Assembly: GCA_002701785.1 (NCBI GenBank)
Contig: NZXC01000013.1
Span: 12,305-24,178 of the forward strand
From: Fidelibacterota bacterium
GTDB lineage: Bacteria; Fidelibacterota; Marinisomatia; Marinisomatales; TCS55
Direction of reading: 5' to 3'
DNA: 11,874 nt
The translations under genes and the position numbers were made by a program. Under the pieces are notes generated by a model that was given only the letters and a program-made list of their open reading frames with translations, searched no databases and was not told the DNA's origin. Positions 7,299 through 11,874 of the stretch are shown piece by piece; positions within the stretch are counted from its first letter, which is position 1, and each line of letters begins with the position of its first letter.

Positions 7299-7385
7299 AA
7301 TTTTCCTCATGTTTTTAAGGGATTAAAAATATGACTTGTACTGTATAATTAACATATATATTTATAAAACTAATTACATTTGCAT
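7299..7385. promoter_or_regulatory. divergent promoter region, candidate -10 TATAAT at 7344-7349 for the GH20 gene
   Basis: Only 87 bases separate the small lipoprotein gene (minus) and the GH20 gene (plus). On the plus strand a perfect TATAAT at 7344-7349, preceded by TG, gives a start near 7356 and a 30-base leader. No good -35 box lies at the right distance. The minus-strand promoter must also be here but is not clear among the A/T runs. Confidence 0.45.
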
Positions 7386-9983
7386 ATGAATAAATATATA
7401 TTTCTAAATATTTTAATAGTTATTTCCTTTAGTTGTTCTAATAAGAACAACCAAGAAGCAAAAAAAGCAATGAATTATAAACTTACCTGGGGGATGATCT
7501 CTAATTATCTTGAAGGGAAATCTTCAGGTAGAGCAGCGTTCACCATACATAATACTACAAATCAGAAGTTAGGAAATAAGGGTTGGGCAATTTTCTACTC
7601 ACAAAGCCCAAGAAGAGTAACCAATCATTCTAATTCAAATGCGAATATCAATCAAATTAATGGTGATTGGTATTCTATTACTCCTAACGAATCTTTTTCA
7701 TTACCTCCTGGTGATCAAATCACAATTCAATATGATATGTCACACTTTATAATTAAGGAAACAGATGCTCCATTATATCCATATTTAGTTTTGTATGATC
7801 AGGATGGAAATGAAAAAGATATAAGAAAGATAACAGACTATTCTATTTTACCATTTGATAAGCCGGAAAAGATTAATAGAGGGAAAAATGATGTAGTACC
7901 AATTCCAAACCCAGAAAATCGTTTTCTATCGAACAATAATCTTTCATTATTGGGTGAAGATGAAGTTCACAAAATTATACCCACTCCATTTAAAATAAAT
8001 TCAAATGATGGCAGCTTATTAATAAATGATGCCTTGCAAATTTATTATAGTGCGGATCTTAAGTCTGAAGCAAAATATCTTAGAGATAAATTGCAACAAC
8101 TTACTGGAAGAAAGTTTTCAATACTTCAAAAGGACTATAAAGGCGGGAAAGCAATTGTGTTAATAACAAAACCAATTTCAATTAATAAAGTATCCTCAGA
8201 AGCATATGTCTTAGAAATTTCTTCTGATAGTGGTTTGATGATTACTGGATCTGATCCTGCGGGAGTATTCTATGGCATACAAAGTTTTATGGCTTTGTTA
8301 CCTATTAATGTTTTTCAATCACCTCAGTCAAGCATAGAAGTTTCCAATGTTTACATTGAAGATGCTCCCCGTTTTCCTTACCGCGGTCAGCACTTGGACG
8401 TATGTAGAAATTTCTTTTCAAAGAAGGCAGTTTTTAAGCTTCTTGATATCATGTCTTTTTATAAGCTGAATCATTTACAGTTATATTTGTCTGAAGATGA
8501 AGGATGGCGTATTGAAATTAAAGAATTGCCAGAACTGACAATAGTAGGAGGACAGCGTCAACACAATTCAAAGGAAGCAGCTGCTCTACATCCATCGTAT
8601 GGTAGTGGACCCAATGCCTATGAAGAAAACACATTTGGGAGTGGGTTTTATTCAAGAGAAGATTTTATAGAGATACTTCAATATGCAACTGAAAGACATA
8701 TTAAGGTCATTCCAACGATTAATTTTCCTGGACATGCAAGAGCGGCAATTAAGGCTATGGAGGCAAGATATAAATATTATATGGAAAAAGGAGAAGAAAC
8801 CTTAGCCAATGAATACCGTTTAATTGATCCAAATGAACAGTCAAAATATTATTCTGCACAAGGTTATGATGATAATGTAGTAAATGTAGCAAGAGAATCA
8901 GTATATAAATTTTATAGTACAGTTATAAAAAGTATTAGCGATTTATATAATGAAGCAGATGTACCATTTACTTTTTTTCATACAGGAGGAGATGAAGTTC
9001 CCCAGGGATCCTGGTCAGATTCCCCGATGATTAATGATCTCTTAGAATCTATGGATAAAAAGATACATCCGATGGATCTTCAAATAAATTTTTTCCGCAG
9101 AGCAGTTAAAATGTTGGAAGATTACAATGTAAAAATTGGTGGTTGGGAAGAAGTTGTTTTGAAAAGGATGGAAAATAGAGATGGGGGAGGGACAGAGATC
9201 AATCCTGAATTTATAAATAATAAAGTGATTCCTTACTTTTGGATTAATGCCTGGGGACAAGAAGATTTAGCTTATCGCTTAGCAAATCATGGTTATGAAG
9301 TAGTGTTGTGCAATGTTACAGATTTTTATTTTGATTTTGCTTATGATAAAGACCCTAAAGAGCCAGGTTTATATTGGGGCGGCTTTAATAATACCAAAGA
9401 TGCTTTTGAAACAGCCCCCCTTGATTTATTTAAGACAACAACAACAACGACTAGCGGGAAACCAATTGATGTTGATAATACTTTTAAAGATAGAGAGCGT
9501 TTAAAAGAGAAAAATAAAAAGAATATTATTGGGGTTCAGGCACAACTTTGGAGTGAAACTATCAAAGGCGATGGGATGCTAGAATATTTTTATTTGCCAA
9601 AGATTATTGGGTTTTCTGAGACAGCTTGGAAAGAGCGAAAATGGGAAACAATAGATGACAAAAAGTCTCGAGAAAAAGAAATGTTAAAATCATGGAATAT
9701 TTTTGCTAATACTATTGCAAGAAAAGATCTTCCAAGATTGTATTCAATTTTTGGTGGATTTAATTATAGAGTACCTACACCAGGCGCAGTAATTGAGGAT
9801 GATCTTTTAAAAGCAAATACTGAATTTCCCGGTCTCGAAATTCGTTATACCATGGATGGCGCTGACCCTACAGCAAAGTCTACTTTGTATGAAAAACCTG
9901 TGAAAGTCACAAAAAATGTGAAACTACGTTCATTTGATTCAGCAGGAAATAGCAGTCGAATATCCGTAGTAAAGTATAAATAA
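7386..9983 (+). CDS. lipoprotein beta-N-acetylhexosaminidase, GH20 (chitobiase-like)
   Basis: The enzyme releases terminal N-acetylglucosamine or N-acetylgalactosamine from chito-oligosaccharides or related glycans by substrate-assisted catalysis. I use the ATG at 7386; a TTG two codons upstream is an unlikely start. The 865-residue protein has an N-terminal signal with Cys17 after VISFS, an imperfect lipobox, so it is probably envelope-anchored and faces the periplasm or surface. Domains in order: carbohydrate-binding CHB_HEX-like (about 30-158); GH20b-like N-terminal alpha/beta domain (about 195-325); GH20 barrel (about 328-780) opening with FPYRGQHLDV, where R333 should bind the sugar, and containing HTGGDE with catalytic pair D536-E537 and QLWSE (720-724); and a C-terminal CHB_HEX_C-like beta domain (about 795-865) with TPGA and YTMDGADPT. 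Length and layout match Serratia chitobiase. A six-threonine tract (about 684-689) interrupts the barrel. No chitinase or sugar transporter is next to it. Confidence 0.94.
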   Translation: MNKYIFLNILIVISFSCSNKNNQEAKKAMNYKLTWGMISNYLEGKSSGRAAFTIHNTTNQKLGNKGWAIFYSQSPRRVTNHSNSNANINQINGDWYSITPNESFSLPPGDQITIQYDMSHFIIKETDAPLYPYLVLYDQDGNEKDIRKITDYSILPFDKPEKINRGKNDVVPIPNPENRFLSNNNLSLLGEDEVHKIIPTPFKINSNDGSLLINDALQIYYSADLKSEAKYLRDKLQQLTGRKFSILQKDYKGGKAIVLITKPISINKVSSEAYVLEISSDSGLMITGSDPAGVFYGIQSFMALLPINVFQSPQSSIEVSNVYIEDAPRFPYRGQHLDVCRNFFSKKAVFKLLDIMSFYKLNHLQLYLSEDEGWRIEIKELPELTIVGGQRQHNSKEAAALHPSYGSGPNAYEENTFGSGFYSREDFIEILQYATERHIKVIPTINFPGHARAAIKAMEARYKYYMEKGEETLANEYRLIDPNEQSKYYSAQGYDDNVVNVARESVYKFYSTVIKSISDLYNEADVPFTFFHTGGDEVPQGSWSDSPMINDLLESMDKKIHPMDLQINFFRRAVKMLEDYNVKIGGWEEVVLKRMENRDGGGTEINPEFINNKVIPYFWINAWGQEDLAYRLANHGYEVVLCNVTDFYFDFAYDKDPKEPGLYWGGFNNTKDAFETAPLDLFKTTTTTTSGKPIDVDNTFKDRERLKEKNKKNIIGVQAQLWSETIKGDGMLEYFYLPKIIGFSETAWKERKWETIDDKKSREKEMLKSWNIFANTIARKDLPRLYSIFGGFNYRVPTPGAVIEDDLLKANTEFPGLEIRYTMDGADPTAKSTLYEKPVKVTKNVKLRSFDSAGNSSRISVVKYK
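9435..9452 (+). repeat. ACA microsatellite encoding six threonines
   Basis: Four ACA codons followed by ACG and ACT encode a hexathreonine tract inside the GH20 barrel, in a loop between the conserved GLYWGG and QLWSE regions. It is a possible slippage site whose changes would be in-frame and length-variable. Confidence 0.75.
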
Positions 9984-9985
9984 AA

Positions 9986-10444
9986 CTATGTAATGGTAGG
10001 TTGATAACAGCGAATAAATTCATCTGGCATTCGCTGTGGTTTACCATTTTTTATATTCAGTGACACCCAATCTGTTTCAGCCCGTAAAATTGTCTTTTGA
10101 TCATCCATACGAATGATTTGATATTTGCGCATACTTCGAAAACGATTATCATTTGTTGCTATCCAGGTACCAACAATTAGATTATCATTTATAAAGGTTG
10201 CAGATAAATAATTTATTTCATGTCGTTTTGCTACCATGGCTACGCCTATAGATAAACAATCATTTACGGATAAACCTAAACTTTCAGAATGTTCATATGC
10301 TGCTTTCATCATCCAGTCAAGGTATACTTGATTATTTGCATGGCCTAATTGATCAATTTCATTATTGGAAACTTTTATAGATACTGTAAATGGGTTAGGA
10401 TAATCCCAAATTAGTTGGTCAATATTTTCCTTAATTGATTCCAT
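9986..10444 (-). CDS. hot-dog acyl-CoA thioesterase (4HBT / YbgC-FadM type)
   Basis: Proteins of this family hydrolyse acyl-CoA thioesters to free acid and CoA in the cytoplasm. The 152-residue length is usual for a single hot-dog domain. After a short N-terminal tail, FTVSIKVSNNEIDQLGHANNQVYLDWM (from residue 19) holds the family signature: D31, followed by G34-H35, N37-N38 and Y41, where D31 occupies the catalytic aspartate position of 4-hydroxybenzoyl-CoA thioesterase. The long helix (about 39-57) and the strands HEINYLSATFINDNLIVGTW and TDWVSLN complete the fold. No signal peptide. The stop lies two bases from the stop of the convergent GH20 gene. The gene follows the 310-residue unknown gene by 22 bases and probably shares its transcript. 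The acyl substrate cannot be told from sequence. Confidence 0.88.
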   Translation of the reverse strand: MESIKENIDQLIWDYPNPFTVSIKVSNNEIDQLGHANNQVYLDWMMKAAYEHSESLGLSVNDCLSIGVAMVAKRHEINYLSATFINDNLIVGTWIATNDNRFRSMRKYQIIRMDDQKTILRAETDWVSLNIKNGKPQRMPDEFIRCYQPTIT

Positions 10445-10466
10445 TTTAAATTAATAAAAATTGATG

Positions 10467-11399
10467 CTAAAATCTTCTTCTATAATCAATCTTCATCGAT
10501 ATTTCACCGCTATCAATATCTTTATCTAATTTAAATTTTCCTCTGGTAAGAGCTTCAATATTATGGAACATTCCATCTTTATGTGCAAATTCTCGTTCAA
10601 GCGTTGTCCATAACATAACTACCAATGATTTATGTAATTGCTTTCCATAAAAGATTTTTATTTCCTCCGAGAAAAGTTTTTCTGTAAGTACGCTTTTAAC
10701 AACATAGTGTTTTATTGTATTAAAAAAGTTCTTTTTATCCAAAGCGATATTTATCCATTCATCTCTGCTCTTATTAAATAAAACTGTTCGCATTCGGAGT
10801 CGTTCATCAACACTAGGCCCATATTCAGGGTCCTCTAAATGTCTTATCAATAGATTTCTATCCATAACAGATGTCCAGTCTTTCCGTATTTCGTTTATAT
10901 GATCTTTTGCTTTCTCTTTCCAGGATTGTACTTGAGAAATAATATACATTTCATCTAAACCGTTTTGGCTAAAATAATCTTTTTTGCATTGATAATAAAA
11001 ATCCATGTTATTGAACATCCACCAGTCTCCTAATCGATCACGATTTGCGCTTCGTAATGCTACCATAATAGCTTCAGCCCAAATATCTAATTCTATAATC
11101 CGTTTTACTTTATCAAAAATTGTATCATTTCGGGCATTCTGTATATCTTCTGTTGCAAGGTTTTTTTCATTTTTCAATGCTTTTATCATCTGATCAAAAA
11201 TCTTTTGATCTTCAGCAATTTCTTGAACCAATGAAATAATTCCATCAAACCCCATCTTTTTAAAATCGTCAGTTTTTATTTCAAATGCTATTTCACTATC
11301 TATGTCAACTGGTTCTTTGTCTTCTGATTTATGGATATAATTATTTGAATCATAAATTAGATTTCCATCTTTGTCTTTCATTTGGAAATCAAGAGGCAT
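10467..11399 (-). CDS. conserved-looking hypothetical protein, 310 residues
   Basis: I do not recognise this protein. It is soluble, without signal peptide or membrane segment, and mostly helical with many charged residues. It opens with FQMKDKDGNLIYDSNNYIH (residues 5-23), which looks like a beta hairpin, then an acidic stretch (24-46). A helical body follows: a charged segment (about 55-100), then DIWAEAIMVALRSANRDRLGDWWMFNN (105-131) rich in W and aromatics, a helix at 153-188, and a region with VDERLRMRTVLFNKSRDEW (197-215). The end is arginine-rich (DYRRRF). The start ATG at 11399 has no clear Shine-Dalgarno; frame and length nonetheless leave little doubt that it is coding. It is the first gene of a likely two-gene unit with the thioesterase 22 bases downstream, and a tRNA gene on the same strand lies 128 bases upstream. 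Confidence 0.8.
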   Translation of the reverse strand: MPLDFQMKDKDGNLIYDSNNYIHKSEDKEPVDIDSEIAFEIKTDDFKKMGFDGIISLVQEIAEDQKIFDQMIKALKNEKNLATEDIQNARNDTIFDKVKRIIELDIWAEAIMVALRSANRDRLGDWWMFNNMDFYYQCKKDYFSQNGLDEMYIISQVQSWKEKAKDHINEIRKDWTSVMDRNLLIRHLEDPEYGPSVDERLRMRTVLFNKSRDEWINIALDKKNFFNTIKHYVVKSVLTEKLFSEEIKIFYGKQLHKSLVVMLWTTLEREFAHKDGMFHNIEALTRGKFKLDKDIDSGEISMKIDYRRRF

Positions 11400-11527
11400 T
11401 AGTAATAATTAAATTAGATAATTGGTTAAATAACATCTTTTATAATGTGGAATCTAAGTTAATTACAAATATAATTGTTTTGAGAAAAGCTGATAAAGAA
11501 AAAACTAAAGAAGGGATAATTTGATAG

Positions 11528-11601
<74 letters not shown>

Positions 11602-11617
11602 AATAATGGGTGCGAAA

Positions 11618-11672
11618 GATAATAAGAGCCTCTCGATATACCAAGATTATTGAGGGGCTCTTGTCTATTATC
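11618..11672 (-). terminator. long imperfect hairpin upstream of the tRNA, possible terminator of an upstream minus-strand transcript
   Basis: GATAATA-AGAGCC-TCTC (11618-11634) pairs with GAGGGGCTCT (11652-11661) and TATTATC (11666-11672), one wobble and a four-base bulge apart, with a 17-base loop. Read on the minus strand the GC core is followed by CTTATTATCTTTC, only moderately T-rich. It ends 16 bases before the 5' end of the tRNA, so it may separate the tRNA from upstream transcription or mark a processing site. Confidence 0.5.
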
Positions 11673-11750
11673 AGTCTTAAAATATTTACTCAATTTAATA
11701 TTATATACAGTTCCAAGCACGAGGTAGGTTTGTGCCAAGAATTGCCACTT

Positions 11751-11772
11751 GGCGGACTTAATTCGGCGGACT
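11751..11772 (+). repeat. direct repeat GGCGGACT, two copies
   Basis: GGCGGACT at 11751-11758 recurs at 11765-11772 with a 14-base period, separated by TAATTC. The first copy abuts the right arm of the GCCAAG/CTTGGC inverted repeat (11734-11753), so these may be parts of one dispersed repeat unit. Confidence 0.6.
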
Positions 11773-11781
11773 AAAGGTATC

Positions 11782-11798
11782 CACTCCCTTGCGGAGTG
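11782..11798. repeat. inverted repeat CACTCC/GGAGTG
   Basis: A perfect six-base-pair stem with five-base loop CTTGC. The right arm, extended to CGGAGTGA, recurs as a direct repeat at 11848-11855, followed by a G-rich run GGGGGG. The repetition suggests a structured intergenic element rather than chance. Confidence 0.5.
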
Positions 11799-11874
11799 AC
11801 TAATTAAAGATAATCTAATCCATAATCTCAACCAAAAGAGACCCCAACGGAGTGAAAACGAAGGGGGGTGGTCA

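Larger units (their letters stand above)
11602..11874. other. non-coding stretch with inverted and direct repeats beside the tRNA
   Basis: No convincing gene lies here. A 79-codon minus-strand frame starting at TTG 11831 runs into the tRNA and is low-quality. The stretch is more G+C rich than the rest at its right end (11701-11874) and holds several small structures: a long imperfect hairpin (11618-11672), GCCAAG/CTTGGC (11734-11753), tandem GGCGGACT (11751-11772), CACTCC/GGAGTG (11782-11798), and CGGAGTGA twice (11792-11799 and 11848-11855). The tRNA promoter on the minus strand should also lie here. The region continues past the window edge. Confidence 0.6.

Noticed and set aside
7299..7310. 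Upstream ATG giving four extra residues for the small lipoprotein
   Set aside because: The GAGGA ribosome site lies inside those codons and is properly spaced for the second ATG, which also gives a normal lipoprotein signal.
11285..11524. 79-codon plus-strand open frame
   Set aside because: Most of it is antisense to the start of the 310-residue gene and the rest is A/T-rich spacer; no Shine-Dalgarno or family pattern.
11734..11798. Possible integron attC or attachment site formed by the small inverted repeats
   Set aside because: The repeats do not match the attC core-site arrangement and there is no integrase or tRNA duplicate in the window.

Overview
The window is AT-rich (by eye roughly one third G+C) with dense bacterial coding. 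The genes are Gram-negative in character: two periplasmic or outer-membrane lytic transglycosylases, two predicted lipoproteins and a cell-envelope glycoside hydrolase. Start sites mix weak A-rich leaders with a few clear Shine-Dalgarno sites (AAGGAG before the acidic anchored protein, GAGGA before the small lipoprotein). The gene mix and composition would fit a low-GC marine lineage such as Marinimicrobia (SAR406) or a relative of Bacteroidota. This is an impression from gene content only, with no marker gene to prove it.

Layout. (1) 1-1799, plus strand: the 3' part of a DUF3228-like cytoplasmic protein, overlapping by one base a polytopic membrane protein of unknown function with three GG...GQ motifs. 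A hairpin (1811-1840) closes this unit. (2) 1901-5597, a peptidoglycan block: an MltD-type lytic transglycosylase with three LysM domains (minus), a small acidic membrane-anchored protein (minus), then after a 295-base divergent region an MltC-type lytic transglycosylase (plus). A strong intrinsic terminator separates the acidic-protein gene from mltD. (3) 5598-7298, minus strand: a two-gene unit of a small lipoprotein followed by a CPA-family cation/proton antiporter. The antiporter stop codon abuts the MltC-like stop codon with no gap. (4) 7386-9983, plus strand: a lipoprotein GH20 beta-N-acetylhexosaminidase with the four-domain layout of chitobiase. (5) 9986-11399, minus strand: a hot-dog thioesterase downstream of an unrecognised 310-residue protein. 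(6) 11528-11874: a tRNA with anticodon CAT (Ile2 or elongator Met) and a non-coding stretch with several inverted and direct repeats.

Taken together, much of the middle of the window concerns the cell envelope and amino-sugar polymers: two enzymes that cut the glycan strand of murein and one that removes terminal N-acetylhexosamine from chitin or murein fragments. Whether the neighbours (antiporter, thioesterase, membrane protein) are functionally tied to this is not shown by the sequence. I see no mobile element, CRISPR array, phage or defence system. The least explained items are the GG...GQ membrane protein, the acidic anchored protein, the 310-residue protein and the repeat-bearing region beside the tRNA.
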